Origin: Tigriopus japonicus | Lineage: Eukaryota; Arthropoda; Copepoda; Harpacticoida; Harpacticidae | Reading direction: 5' to 3' | Length of the DNA: 64,000 nt | Assembly: GCA_010645155.1 (NCBI GenBank) | Contig: JAAGOF010000203.1 | Coordinates: 182,300 to 246,299 of the forward strand | Shown: positions 21,433 through 33,129 of the stretch, piece after piece | Layout of the letters: every line of letters starts with the position of its first letter | Numbering within the stretch: the stretch's first letter is position 1 | The notes under the pieces: generated by a model | What the model was told of the DNA's origin: nothing | The model's input: only the letters and a program-made list of their open reading frames with translations | Databases searched by the model: none | Translations under genes and position numbers: made by a program

Positions 21433-22851
21433 TAGCGGGCTAAATGGAGAGAAATGTCACTTCCATGAGCAAGGATTTTGTTATGAACGCAGTTTGCTGT
21501 TTCTCTGCTTCCCCAGTCATGGCGCCAAATTCAAAAATACGTCAATAACCTCATGTGCTTGTGCTTTCACTCGAAATGCAAAAAGGGTTCCAAGCTCCAT
21601 CAATGAGTTGGACTCAGTTCAAGAAATGTACTTGCAACTCAGCCAACATGACTATGGGTCAAATTATTAAAAATCAGAAAATAATGTGTACCCAGAGGGT
21701 ACATTCAAATATCAATTCAAGAGTACCAATCAAAACTTTCTAACCGTTTGACATTTAGGACTCGTGCATCATTTGGTCAACCTGGCCCGCTGTCCAGTTG
21801 TATTTCAAAGCATAGATATGCATAGATAGGACAGGCTCAGTCAACTCTCCCTATGATTTTGTCGCATGATTCTGGGGTTAACTCCCTCCAGGAAAGAATG
21901 GTTTCCTTTTGCAATCACCCGCCAACTTGGGCCTAAGTGTAAACGACGACAAATAACGTTAAGACAGTCAAGAGAAGAAAAAGCTTCAAATTGCGTATTA
22001 TCTCATCTAAAAACCCAATTGCAGTGGGTAGGAATACCTGTGTTTTCAGATGCCACAATTATGTCATTGATTCAAAGGCTCTAAAGAACTTTTTGAGCCA
22101 AGCTTGCTTGTCAATAGTGCCCATAATCCCCCATGCTCTGGCTTTGAACATTGATTTGGATGTTTGGCCGATAGTATTTGTGTGTGCCAAAGCAAATTAA
22201 GGTGTCTGAGGCATATCAAAGAGTGGTTTTGAAACAGTGGTTTCGAAACAGTGGTTTCATTTGTGTTGGAAAAGAGCTCCTGAACTGAGGCTTCCATGCT
22301 CAAGACCAAGAATCATTTAAGCAATGGTGCAATGCCATCAGTTTGTCAAGAAACTGTTTGTCAATGCCCAGTGTTCTCTAACTTTTGATAATTAATACAT
22401 CAATATTCCTTGGAAACTTTGGGCACATTAACAAAACCATTTTCCACCTATTGTCCCACAAAAATGAAAATGTCATATCTATACATATCTATGTTACGAA
22501 GTCAGAGTGTTTAACAACGCAAAGAATAATCTCAGGATGACACAACCTCTTAATCATAACATTTCTGACATTCTCAAGTTCGAGTTTGACCAACGTATTT
22601 CATGTTTGAGTGTGTTTTGGGTGTTGGGATGACAATGGGCTTGGACACTAATGGTAAAAGAAGTTATTTTTGTGACCCGTTTGTCTACAATATCAGCTCA
22701 AAAATTGACAAATTTCTGCCTGGGCAGTCGAGCCACTCTTCTTTTTAGAGCACTTTGAGGTGCTCTGCCCAACTCCAGGCTACCAAAGCCAAAGCAATTT
22801 ACCACGCAAGCGGCTGAGTGGGAGTGTCTCTTCTCTCCATTTAGCCCTCTA
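21433..22851. mobile_element. hAT-type non-autonomous element g (1419 bp)
   Basis: Ends are TAGCGGGCTAAATGGAGAGA and its inverse (TCTCTCCATTTAGCCC + TCTA), with one mismatch. The perfect 8-bp duplication TAATGTAC (21425-21432, 22852-22859) and YARNG-type ends define a hAT element. The equivalent position in copy 1 of the block (18747-18754) is empty. Only short frames inside, none resembling a transposase. Confidence 0.92.
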
Positions 22852-22859
22852 TAATGTAC

Positions 22860-23157
22860 TAGTGATGTGAAATCTGGGCTTGGGCAAGTTTTTTCACGGG
22901 AGGTTGCAAGGTAGGGTCGCCTAAGTGAGATTTTGTGCTTTGCTAACCAACTCAAGCAAACACAAATTTGAGGTTAATTTGCAACCCTGATCCAAAGTTA
23001 CAAAAGTCAGGGGCGCGTTTCTGTGCTTCTTAATGAAAAACCGGTTTATGAAGATAGGTAGGCAGAAGGGAATACCATTTCACTGAAGGTAAATTGGCGA
23101 CCCCGGTGTACGATGTCACGAAAAAAAGCTTGCCCAAGCGCCCAAGTCACATCACCA
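22860..23157 (+). mobile_element. MITE family c, copy 2 (about 298 bp)
   Basis: Left end TAGTGATGTGAAATCTGGGC, right end CTTGCCCAAGCGCCCAAG then TCACATCACCA. Flanks TAATGTAC and AAATGTGC agree at 6 of 8. Element g later inserted at the same left octamer. Confidence 0.88.
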
Positions 23158-23217
23158 AAATGTGCGTGTTTGATTAGTCAAACATATTCATTTTCGAGTC
23201 TGGTTTGGAGTAACAAC

Positions 23218-23379
23218 TAGTGATGCGACCAAATAAAAAGTGTCGCCGTTTTTTACCCACAGTCTATGTCTCTCCTTATTTTATGGAAGTCAGGTTGTGT
23301 TGCAGTTTTTGACCAAAAAACTAAACAAGGGCAAATGTGGCAACACTTAGCCGAAAAACATTATTTGGTCACATCAGTA
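23218..23379. mobile_element. Small hAT-type MITE (162 bp)
   Basis: Ends TAGTGATGCGACCAAATAA and TTATTTGGTCACATCAGTA are inverted with two mismatches; flanking octamers GTAACAAC and TTAACAAC agree at 7 of 8. Confidence 0.8.
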
Positions 23380-23739
23380 TTAACAACTATAAAAAGTTTT
23401 GTAACACTTTATCGCGGACTAACTGTAGTGCAAAGACAGCCAGTTCTTGTTTTATTTTATGTGACTTTTAAACGGGTCCTAATGAATTTATTTAAAAATT
23501 ACCCTGCTTTGCTTGCATTCATGGATTCAATCCTTGGAACCTTGTGACCCTTCCGAGTGTGCGACAAAATTATGGAACAATGTCAATTTGTCACTCGATT
23601 TAGCGCGAATGGACAGGGCTGTTAGTTCTAATTATCGATTAATCATCAAAATTACAAAAACTAGTATACCTCAGCCCAAATATGATATATTTAGAAAATT
23701 TGAAAAATGGCATCAAAGGTACATGGCTGAGATTGTAAT

Positions 23740-24610
23740 TTATTCAACGTATTTGCCCTCAGCCTCCACCACGGCCTGCACACGGGCTCCAAAGCTGGTG
23801 GTGGCAGCCTTTACCATAGTAACGTCGATCTTGCTGCACTCCTCCTTGATGACATTGATTAGGGAGGTATTTGTGCTGTGGGCTCTTCCCTTTGGTCCTT
23901 GATTCCAACACGCCCCAGAAAAAATAGTCCATTGGATTCAAATTTGGATAGCTGGGTGGCCAGGTATCCTTGGAGATGAAGTTGTGGCAGTTCTCTTCGA
24001 GCCAGTTCTCCTCATGGATACATGGCAGGATGCATTGTCTTGCTGCCACACCCAGGGGCGGTTACCAGTTGTCTCCTTGATCCAAGGTAACACCACATCC
24101 TCCATAACACTCAGATAGATGTCCGTGTTGATCCTGATGCGTGTCTCGAAGATGTGTGGAGGCATGGCATCGCCCTTGCTCAAAATCACTCCAAACACCA
24201 TCACTGTAGCCGGAAGCTTGGTCTTCGTGATCTTTGTAACATCCTTTGACAAACAAACCATTTCTGGTTCTTTTGGGTGCTTGAGCATGTTCAGCAACCG
24301 TTTGCTTTTGTTAAACCTTCTTTTTGTGTTCCCTTTGGCCAGTCTGTAGCCTGTATGACCTACTACAGAGTAAATCCTCTTGGATAAACCTTGCCATCGT
24401 GTTCCTATTCGTATCAAATTCTCTGGCCAAACTGGCAATTGACCTTATGGGATCATTCAAAATGACAGCCTCCACCTCTTGATGAAGTTTTCGTCCCTTG
24501 CCTTCTCCTGTCCACCTTGGCCTTCATCTTTTTCTTGTTGATCGAGTCACGATGCTCTTTTTCTCTAGTTGGTCATATGCAAACTCCATCGGGGATGTAC
24601 GACTACTGCA
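23740..24610 (-). pseudogene. Mariner/maT-like DDxD transposase, decayed
   Basis: Frame 24438-23938 carries KLPATVMVFG and WQQDNASCH (second catalytic Asp). After a frameshift, frame 24049-23759 continues with WPPSYPNLNPMDYFFWG (third Asp). The C-terminus ends at a TAA at 23740-23742. Upstream (24440-24610) only broken N-terminal pieces remain. Multiple shifts make it inactive; it is related to, but clearly distinct from, the 20070 copy. Confidence 0.8.
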
Positions 24611-24741
24611 TGTTTCATCATTGTTTTAAGAATCAACCAAAATGAAGCAAGAGTAAAAAATTCAACTTCGTCTTGCTCGTTTTTACAACTCTTTACCGCG
24701 ACAATTAGGTAGAAGTAGCAACCCTAAATTGCGAATGTTAC

Positions 24742-26990
24742 AAATTTCGGAACTGTTAGAGGATCAGCTCCTACATATTCCCGACAAAGACTAATGGGTA
24801 TCAAATTGAACAGTGAAGGAGCCCAATAAAGAAGAGAGGAGGACTTCATTGTTCGAACTAGTCTCGATTCCCTTGGATTTGGAGGTGCTCTCAAAAGGCA
24901 AGTAAAACCCCTACGATCGGTACAGCTACTCTCAAAGCCTGGGTTTGGACAGAGCCCATGAATGCTCTTGAAGACATACAGTATCAGATACCTTTCATAC
25001 CTTCTCTGAGTACTGTACAGCCCTAACTTCTGGACCCTCTCCCAATACGAGAGCTCTGTCATTCCTGTGATGTTCCTAGTAAAACATCTTTGAACCTGCT
25101 TGACCTTTTGCAAACCTGCCGAACTCATTGGAGCCAAAATGGGTGGGGCATATTCAAGATGCGGTTGAACAATCGACTTGTGCAGAGTTAGCATCGTAAT
25201 ACTATCTCTGGACTTGAAAGTGCGAAAGATCCAGCCACATGTTTGAAATGCCTTCCCCACTTTCAACTGGATATGCTAATCGAACTTTCCATCATCTTGG
25301 ATGACAACTCCTAAATCCCTCATGGACGATACCTGCTCAATATCACAACCTCCATTGTCTTTGAGTGGAGCATCTAATTTGGACGTCCCATACGTCATTG
25401 TGCGGAATTTCATCCCGTTTAAAGCCATGTTCCTCTTTGCAACCCAAGAGTAGTAGACTTTCTCCAAGTCTTCAACTAAACATTTTGAGTGCTATTGGGC
25501 CTATAATTACTAGGGAGTGACTCATCTCCGCCCTTAAAAATTGGAACGACAAGAGCTACTTTTAGAGAAGAGGGAAACTTGCCCTGATCTAAAATGCGAC
25601 GCATCAAATAGGAGAAAACAGGGGCAAGAATTTGTGAACGTTTCATCAGAAACTGAGATGTCACACCATCAGGTCAGGTCCAGGAGAACTCAAGAGCTTT
25701 AAGCTCTGATGGCCTCAAAAGCATCTTGATCTGTGACTACCAGATCCTCCAATTGACTGTCCTGACTATCAATGCCAGGCTCATCAACAACATTACTACA
25801 GGCATGACCTGCTCTACCAACCCTTTTCGGAATTGAAAATACACTTGAGAACTTATCTCCAAGCATATAAACCATAACCTCACTAGCATTGACGGTTTTA
25901 CCGTCGACCTCAAAAGGTCCTACAGGATGCTTCATTTTTCTCTTTGTGTTTGCAAAAGAGAAAAACGCCTTAGGATTCGTCTTTACCTCCTGGATCACTC
26001 TACTTTCCTTCTCTAACTGATCGGAATCAATGGAGGCCCTAATCTTTGATTGGACTGCATCCAATTTGCTTTGGAGGCTGGCTACAGCAAATGGATGTGA
26101 AGTACATCGAAGTCTATTTGAAAGCTGACAACTCCTTTTGACCAACTTCTTTCTAAAATTTGGAATTCTAGACGATGGCCCACCTTTTGGCGCCGTTTCT
26201 GGAATACACAGAGACAAACAAACCTCCTGTAAAATAGAAATCAGCCTATTTATGGCGTCATCTATGGATGGCTCCTGCTTCAAAATGGAAATCAAGTCCA
26301 ACTCTTCCAATCTTTCAACAATAAGAGGCCAATATTCCTCTTTGAACTTGAACTTTGCCAGACCCGCCTTTTGTGCAGGTTTAACTCTAGAGCTCGTCGG
26401 CTTTTGAGTAATGGTCGACCCTATCTCAAGAATGTGATGATCTGAAAGACTACATGGGGCAACATGGACATACTGGATCAGATCAGGGTCATTGGAAAAA
26501 ACTAAGTCCAGAACACTCTCTGCTCTGGTTGCAACACCAACGTGTTGAGAGAGATTACGCAAGATCGTAAACTCTTCCAATTTTTTGAAAGACGGCGATG
26601 CTGTTTTCGAAATGGGAATGTACCCATCCGGACTAACCTCCCACTCAACAATGCTAGCCGGAAAATGGAAGTCGCCAACAACAAAGAGTCGAGAACAAAC
26701 CTCTCGATCTAACTCCTTTCCAATGAATTGGAGAGCTGATAGATATGAGGAAGAACTACAAGAAGGTGGCCGATACATTGTTACAACCGTAAGATCAAGG
26801 GCCTTGATATGACAAATCAAAACTTCTACTTCTCCATTCGACATTTGAACATGACTAAGAAGTACGTTTATTGTTTTTGCCACTCTAAAACACAATGTGT
26901 AAAAAAGAGTATCGGCGACGAACAGAGGAATAAAAGAAAGAAAGAGAAAAAAAAACCAGAAAAACAAAATGAAGAACAAGAAGAAGAAGA
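24742..26990 (-). pseudogene. LINE-B, endonuclease to RT C-terminus with RT core deleted
   Basis: Longest LINE-B copy. Frame 26979-25699 covers the C-terminal half of an AP-type endonuclease (TMYRPPS, VVGDFHFP, CSLSDHHILEIG with the catalytic SDH) and the linker. After a shift near 25699, frame 25664-25476 has TSQFLMKRSQILAPVFSYL and FKGGDESLPSNYRP. At about 25490 it jumps directly to the post-palm region (LVEDLEKVYYSW...), so motifs A to YADD, present in the copy at 10418, are missing by an internal deletion. The rest (25467-24724) is the thumb and C-terminal region. The 5' end is lost beside a GAA-rich tract; the 3' UTR is absent. Confidence 0.85.
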
Positions 26991-27006
26991 AGAAGAAGAA
27001 GAAGAC
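26930..27006 (+). repeat. Purine-rich tract with (GAA)n microsatellite
   Basis: AAAG/AAAC-rich run followed by about nine GAA units to 27006. Confidence 0.85.
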
Positions 27007-27149
27007 AGGTCACACGTGAGTCTAATTTAGAAGGACAAAAAGTACGACGAAAAATATGACACAACCATCAAGATGTAGAGGAATGCACTGAGACAATACA
27101 CATCGGTCAAAAAAGAAATAAATAACTAAATAAACCACAAGTAATCACG

Positions 27150-28194
27150 AAATATTTTCATCTTCCGGTTCCAACCCATCTCCGGAACGCCGAAAGACCA
27201 TCCAGAAGACGGACAGACAAGGGAAGTCGATTCCACGGCTCTACAACCCGAACAAGGAAGGAGTTCTGCCTGGAAAGACATCTCGCATTCGGTCTGCGAA
27301 CTTTTTGCTCCAAGGCACCTCTGGTAATTCTGAGACTCACTTCGCCAACAAGAACTATGGGATCCTCAGCGCTGTACAGATTATGAACTGACATGACGCC
27401 TTTATGAATTTTGTAAAAGTTCACAAGATCACTATTGGTCCTTCGCTGCTCCAAGGTAGGAAGCCCCCAATGGCGTAAGCGTTCCTCATAGCTGAGACCC
27501 ACATTGTCCCATGCAAGTCTAGTCATTCTTCTTTGAACTGACTCAAGAAGATCAATGGAGTACTTCAGTCCCGGCGACCAAACCGGAGAGGCATACTCAA
27601 GTATTGGACGAACGTAGGTGGTAAACAACAACCGAAGGACAGTCAGGCGCCTCGTAGAAAAGAAGCGCTTGATCATTCCAACCACTGCATTTGCCTGATT
27701 TGTCACCCTTGCACAAAGAGCCGAGAAGGAGAGTTTCCCCTCGTATTGGATACCCAAATCCTTGACCTGCTCCACCGCAGATATCGGTCTGCCACCAAGC
27801 ACATAGATGGGCATGTGGCTCCTCCTCTTACCAAAGCAAAGCACCTTGCTTTTGGTGGCATTGAAATCCATTTGGTCATAGATTGACCACTCGTGAATTT
27901 GGTCAAGAGCACCTTGTAATTTGATTTCATCATGTACCGAGGTCACTGTCGAAAATATCTTGGAATCATCGGCGAATTTGAGCGAGCATACTGGGCTATG
28001 TACGATGAGATCATCCATATAGATAGAAAATGGTAGGGGACCAAGCACACTACCCTGGGGAATTCCAGAAGCCACGGGACTCCAATCCGAAGACGTCCCA
28101 TCCAATGTAACGCGCTGAGCTCTCCCCAGTAACCAGTGATGAATCCATCTCCCTGTCTTCCCCCCAATGAGAAATGCGGAGGGGGGGTGCGAAA
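27150..28194 (-). pseudogene. LINE-C, RT motifs B to C-terminus
   Basis: A frame of 315 codons (28105-27158) carries SGIPQGSVLGPLPFS, SLKFADDSKIFS (FADD catalytic box), the thumb (ATKSKVLCFGKRRS) and a C-terminal domain with VRPILEYASPVWSPGLK and NSFLVRVVEPWNRLP. Upstream RT parts of the same LINE lie at 28819-29313 and 34753-34850, separated by two insertions. Jockey/CR1-like; distinct from families A and B. The element is dismembered. Confidence 0.85.
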
Positions 28195-28818
28195 GGGGGA
28201 GGTTTGAGTGATCTCTTTAAAAATTTTATCGCGGGCGGATGAAAGAAGAGAAAAGGCTTATTTGGCAACAGTGGGTGGCTCGTGAGAATTTGGGCAGTTT
28301 AAGGGTTTTCGCAATTTACAGACCGCCCTTGTGAATTAGATGCCATGAAAAATGTCGAATTGCAAGTTTGAACACCTTTGGTTTGGATTTTGGAAAAAAA
28401 TATTCACTTTATTTGCTCGTTCTTGCACGAGAAAATTCTCAACAAAAGGCCACTTTTTTGGGTAAGTACAAGTGTAAGTGATGTTATAAGCACTGATTTG
28501 TATTGTAAAGCTCCAAAACAATCAAGATACCAAACAAAATGCCGTGTTTTGTATGTGTTTCTTTTCAATATCAAAGGTCTTTTTTAAGTGCTTGCCATTT
28601 TTTAATCAAAAGAATAATTTTGCAAATTCTTACAAAACCGAGAGTCAAAATGTCCAAACTTGCAATTCGACATTTTTTGTAGCATCTAAGTCATAAGGGC
28701 GGTCTGTAAAACGCGAAAACCCTTGCACTGACCAAAATCTTACATTGGCGAACAAGCCTTTTCTCTTCTTTCATCCGCCCGCGATAAGATTTTTGAAGAG
28801 ATCACTTAAACCTCCCCC
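28195..28818. mobile_element. Foldback element (about 624 bp) inside LINE-C
   Basis: Begins GGGGGAGGTTTGAGTGATCT and ends with the inverse. The outer 78 bp are near-identical inverted copies, and similarity continues with divergence to about 180 bp per arm (28195-28375 and 28640-28818). LINE-C reading continues on both sides. I found no clean target duplication. Superfamily unknown. Confidence 0.75.
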
Positions 28819-29313
28819 TGCATGCCTCAATGAGCAGCACATCATGATTAATCCTGTCGAAGGCTTTCGAAAGATCCAACCATATAGCGTGGACATCCTT
28901 CCCATCATCAATGGCGCGAAAGACGAATTCATTGAACTCCATGAGGTTGCTCGTACATGACTTCCCAGGAGTAAAACCATGTTGATTGCTGGCAATCCGT
29001 TCTCCCTCAGAGGTAATCCTAAAGACGATCTTTGATAATTCTCTCCATTAGCTTCCCACTCGTCAGGGATATCGGACGGTGGTTGGAAGCAAGTCTTGCA
29101 TCACCCCGTTTAAGAAGGGGGAAAGTGTTTGCACATCGCCAATCAATGGGAACCTCACCAGACGACATTGACCTAGAAAAGATAAGTGAGAGAGCATAGA
29201 CCGCAGTTTCCCAAGCCCTTTTATCAGACTTGAGGATATGCATCTGGCCCCGGGGACGTAGAATATTTCAGTCGATGAATCTGTTCAAGGACTTTTTGAT
29301 CATCAATTATGAC
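28819..29313 (-). pseudogene. LINE-C, central RT part
   Basis: The minus strand gives EVPIDWRCANTFPLLKRGDA, ASNHRPISLTSGKLME (RT motifs 1-2), then FAFDRIN-type motif A reading (AIWLDLSKAFDRINHDVLLI) up to the foldback element. It continues the fragment at 34753 once the hAT element is removed. Confidence 0.8.
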
Positions 29314-29555
29314 TAGGGCTGGGGGAAAAAGTTGATTAAATAGGGCGTTTTAGTCACTAAAAAGTCGGAAAAATCAAGTAAAATAGTTGATTAGACATCC
29401 TAAAATAGTTGAATACAGCTAAGCAACCAACGGGTAAAGTGTTACAATAATCGCAAATTCTGGTGTTCAACATAGTGGGAATTGTATATTTTCTATACAA
29501 TGAGCATTAAATGGATGAGTGCGGTCGGATGAATTCACCTAGGAATTCTTGAAGC

Positions 29556-29666
29556 TGTAGCGATTGCTTCGATATTATCGGATTACGCCGGAAGGAACAA
29601 TGCGGTTAGTTTGGTGTCATATATTCTTATATCTCGAGGTTGAGTTACTGCTGTCAGGGTGCTACA
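29556..29666 (-). repeat. Gypsy 3' LTR
   Basis: 111 bp, TGTAGC...GCTACA ends; no difference from 33913-34023 was seen by eye. Confidence 0.93.
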
Positions 29667-29712
29667 ATATTCCCCCCCCCCTTTTTGAGGAACAAAAAAA
29701 ATCAACGTGATA

Positions 29713-32700
29713 TTAATTCAGACAGACGAAAGGATCGTCAAGCACATCGTCATCGGGAAAGTCAAACTGGTCGATGTCCATATTTGAATAATGGGCAGCT
29801 AGCAATAATTTGAAACCAGAGTTATCCTCCACATCCGAATGATTCTTGGATCTTGTAAGGGCAGGCATGTCCGCAAAGCGTTTCGGAGGCCGAAGAAGAC
29901 GGCCAAATCGGGAATATCCCGCCGGTGGAGGAGATTCTGAGAGAAGAGCGCTTGTGATGTACGCGGGTTTTAGGCGCTCAGCAGAGACTGTATCTGGACC
30001 ATCGGGCTTTAATAAAGTAAACACTTTATCGTCACGACTCAGTACTTTAAATGGGCCCCGATATGGTCGTGAAAGTGGGGATTTCACTGCATCCACTCTT
30101 TCAAACACATGTGAGCAGACAGACAAGTCACGTAATGGGTTATGAACGCCTCCATGTCGGTGCCATGACGGTTTGGTGTATGACATTCGAGTCATTTTGT
30201 CTCGTAATTGGAGCAAATAATCATGGGGCGAATTAGGTTCCACGGAGTCAAACAAACCCGCCGGAAGCCGTGCCTGTTCCCCAAACACCATCTCATAGGC
30301 AGAACACTCTAGATCTTCCTTAACGCTTGAACGAATCCCAAGCATGATCAAGGGAAGATTGTCAAACCAATCATCAGCCGCACAACGCGCCATTAGAGAT
30401 GCTTTAATTTGACGGTGTAGTCGCTCGACGATCCCATTGGACTGAGGATGATAGGCCGTTGTGTTGGAATGGTAAGTGCCGAGGAGACACATTAGCTCCG
30501 CCCACAGATTAGAGGTGAATTGGCGTCCCCGGTCCGATACGACTGACACCGGAACGCCAAACCGTTGTACCCACCCGTGAAGGAAGGTGGAAGCACATGT
30601 AGCCGCATCGATATTCGTCATGGGAAAGGCCTCAGACCATCTAGAAAATCGGTCCACAACTGTAAGTAGGTACCGATGACCATGACTCACGGGTAGTGGG
30701 CCTACAATATCAATGTGTAGCTCAGCAAACTTGGCAGATGGTCGACTTTGGAAGTGCTGAAAAGCAACCCGATTGTGGCGCGTGACTTTGGATGCTTGGC
30801 AGTCACCACAAGTTTTGACCCAAGAGGCAATATCCTTGGCCATTGTGGGCCAAACATACCGGTGGGAGATCAATTTCTTTGTCGCTTTGATTCCTGGATG
30901 ATTAAGTGAATGAAGGGCCTCGAAAACTTTCCGTTCCATGCCTACAGGAACTACAGGCCGATCTTGGCCATAGCGTGTGTCAACGACCAAGAGATTTCCG
31001 TCACAATTGATACTTTTCCAATGTTGAGGCCATGGATGAAGGGAGTCTTGGCACATGTGCGCAAGTTGTTGGGCCACAGCAATTTCTCGATTAAGGTCCG
31101 AAGGTAAGACAAGCGCAATTGGGCTCCGCGAAAGAGCGTCCGCGACAACATTGTCAGGCCCATGAATATGCCTGATATCAGATGTGAATTGGCTGATAAA
31201 ATGTAACATCCGACTCACTCTGTCAGTCTCGGTCAAGTGTGAAGATGACCCTCGGTCAGCTGCGGCAACAAGAGGTTTGTGGTCAGTTAAAATGTGAAAG
31301 TTATCACCACTAATACCTTCCACGATGTGACGAAACTTCTGTAGTGATAACTTGATGGCCAATAGTTCTCTCTCATAGGTAGAGTACTTGCGTTCAGTCG
31401 AATTGAGACGGCGGCTGTGAAAAGCAATTGGACGCCATTGATTGTGCGAGAATTGTTCCATTACAGAACCCACCGCAGTATCTGATGCGTCAGTCACAAG
31501 GCGTGTTGGCAACACAGGATCCGGAAAGGCAAGAGCTGTCTGTTTAGCGAGCTCCTGACATAGAAGATTGAAGGATTGTTGCGCTTCAGGAGACCAAGTA
31601 AGAGGGGTGTTTGCGTTGTTGCCTGTTTTTGAAGCACCAGGCTTGTTGCGCCTCAAATGTTGATCTAAGAGCTTGTAGAGGGGTTCCGCTTTGCTTGCAA
31701 ATGACGCTACAAATCGATGGTAAAAGTTAATTAATCCAAGGAATTCTTGTAGTTTGCGCACAGTTCGTGGGGCGGGAAAGCTTTGAATTGCCTCGATGCG
31801 GTCCAACAGTGGGGCAATGCCGGTAGCCGAGATATTGCACCCCAGGAACGATAGACTAGATTGTCCAAACACACATTTTGAGGGATTAATTATCAGTCCA
31901 AAATCCACCAATCTCTGGAAGAGGGACTCCAGGTGTTGCATATGCTCATTGAACGAGGACGAGGCGACGAGTATATCATCAACATAGCAATAGATGCCAT
32001 GTAGGCCATCCAAAACCGTGTCCATAAACCTTTGGAACACTTGGGCGGCATTTCGAAGACCGAAAGGCATGCGAAGCCACTCAAACAGGCCAAACGGTGT
32101 TGCCGTGGCTGTTAAATGAATGCTGTCTTCATCAACTGGGATCTGATGAAATGCTCGAACCAGATCAACTTTGCTAAAGATGTTGCACCCCCGAAGGTTG
32201 AGGCAAAAGTCCTCAATGTGGGGAAGGTTGTACGAATCAGGCACGGTTAATCGGTTGAGGGTGCGAAAATCTCCAACAGGTCGCAAAGAACCATCAGGCT
32301 TCTTAACCACGTGCAGAGCGGAAGCATACGAGCTTTTAGATCTGCGCACGATTTTAAGACGCATGAGGCGTGCCCAGACGTCTTTAGTGGTATCCAGGGT
32401 AGAACCAAAGAAGCGGCGAGGTGAAACCTTAAATGGTTTGGCATTTGGCACCAGGGTGATACGGAGTTTTTCCTGATGCAACGGCTTGGGCAAGGGAGCA
32501 TCTTGATCTTCCCGAGTGAGATTCGGAAACTTGTTGAGGAGGCCCAAAAAGGAAGTGTGGATTGTTTTGGGAGCTACGAAAGTTGCAACAGCATTTGTAG
32601 GTTCTGGAAATTCTGCAAGTGAGCGTTTTTTTATTATTTTGGCGGCGCTACAGTCCACATATAACTCATGATGGGCTAGGAAGTCATGACCCAGAAGGTA

Positions 32701-33129
32701 GTCTTCAACATCGGCAATGAAGAACTTGTGCCGAAAAACCTTTCCCAGTCCAATATCAAAAACCAACTCACGGTAATCATAACAAGGGATAGATGAACCC
32801 GTGGCTTGGCGGAAAAGGTCGTGGCGAGGCTTAGTTGTTTGTTTGTCGGTCACAGACGCTGGTGCCATGGACCATGTGGCCCCACTGTCGGCAACCATAT
32901 ACCGGCTACCAATGGAGTCAAATACTCTGACACTGTTTCGAGCACTTCGAAAGTTGGGAGGGAGTTTAGTATCGGGAAGGGATTCATGATCGGTCAAAGT
33001 TTGAGAGCACTCGGAAATGACCGCTATTGGAACCGAGTGCTCCGGTCGTTTCCCGTGGAAGGAGGTTGAAATTGACACCCTGGTTGGCATTTTTTTGCAG
33101 CAGGGCCGAACCGTTGGTGATAAAAGCAC
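29713..33129 (-). CDS. pol: Gypsy Pol polyprotein (protease, RT, RNase H, integrase)
   Basis: About 1138 codons without interruption, in the -1 frame relative to gag with a 106-nt overlap, so expression probably uses ribosomal frameshifting; there is no ATG at its beginning. Domains in order: aspartic protease (ADSGATWS, about 80), reverse transcriptase (CYVDDILVAS, about 382), RNase H (LVTDASDTAVG, about 545; ILTDHKPLV), integrase zinc finger (H..H near 740 and CGDCQ), and integrase core with Asp in HIDIVGP (about 805), Asp in VVSDRGRQF (about 862) and Glu in GIVERLHRQ (about 899). All catalytic residues are present. Retrotransposon enzyme, not a host gene. Confidence 0.93.
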   Translation of the reverse strand: MLLSPTVRPCCKKMPTRVSISTSFHGKRPEHSVPIAVISECSQTLTDHESLPDTKLPPNFRSARNSVRVFDSIGSRYMVADSGATWSMAPASVTDKQTTKPRHDLFRQATGSSIPCYDYRELVFDIGLGKVFRHKFFIADVEDYLLGHDFLAHHELYVDCSAAKIIKKRSLAEFPEPTNAVATFVAPKTIHTSFLGLLNKFPNLTREDQDAPLPKPLHQEKLRITLVPNAKPFKVSPRRFFGSTLDTTKDVWARLMRLKIVRRSKSSYASALHVVKKPDGSLRPVGDFRTLNRLTVPDSYNLPHIEDFCLNLRGCNIFSKVDLVRAFHQIPVDEDSIHLTATATPFGLFEWLRMPFGLRNAAQVFQRFMDTVLDGLHGIYCYVDDILVASSSFNEHMQHLESLFQRLVDFGLIINPSKCVFGQSSLSFLGCNISATGIAPLLDRIEAIQSFPAPRTVRKLQEFLGLINFYHRFVASFASKAEPLYKLLDQHLRRNKPGASKTGNNANTPLTWSPEAQQSFNLLCQELAKQTALAFPDPVLPTRLVTDASDTAVGSVMEQFSHNQWRPIAFHSRRLNSTERKYSTYERELLAIKLSLQKFRHIVEGISGDNFHILTDHKPLVAAADRGSSSHLTETDRVSRMLHFISQFTSDIRHIHGPDNVVADALSRSPIALVLPSDLNREIAVAQQLAHMCQDSLHPWPQHWKSINCDGNLLVVDTRYGQDRPVVPVGMERKVFEALHSLNHPGIKATKKLISHRYVWPTMAKDIASWVKTCGDCQASKVTRHNRVAFQHFQSRPSAKFAELHIDIVGPLPVSHGHRYLLTVVDRFSRWSEAFPMTNIDAATCASTFLHGWVQRFGVPVSVVSDRGRQFTSNLWAELMCLLGTYHSNTTAYHPQSNGIVERLHRQIKASLMARCAADDWFDNLPLIMLGIRSSVKEDLECSAYEMVFGEQARLPAGLFDSVEPNSPHDYLLQLRDKMTRMSYTKPSWHRHGGVHNPLRDLSVCSHVFERVDAVKSPLSRPYRGPFKVLSRDDKVFTLLKPDGPDTVSAERLKPAYITSALLSESPPPAGYSRFGRLLRPPKRFADMPALTRSKNHSDVEDNSGFKLLLAAHYSNMDIDQFDFPDDDVLDDPFVCLN

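Larger units (their letters stand above)
19757..23165. repeat. Duplicated block, copy 2, with two later hAT insertions
   Basis: Corresponds to 17254-18945. Extra DNA relative to copy 1 is exactly 21207-21379 and 21433-22859, each being a hAT-type element plus one 8-bp duplicate. The unknown exon (about 19832) has lost its ATG, and the transposase is open. Confidence 0.8.
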
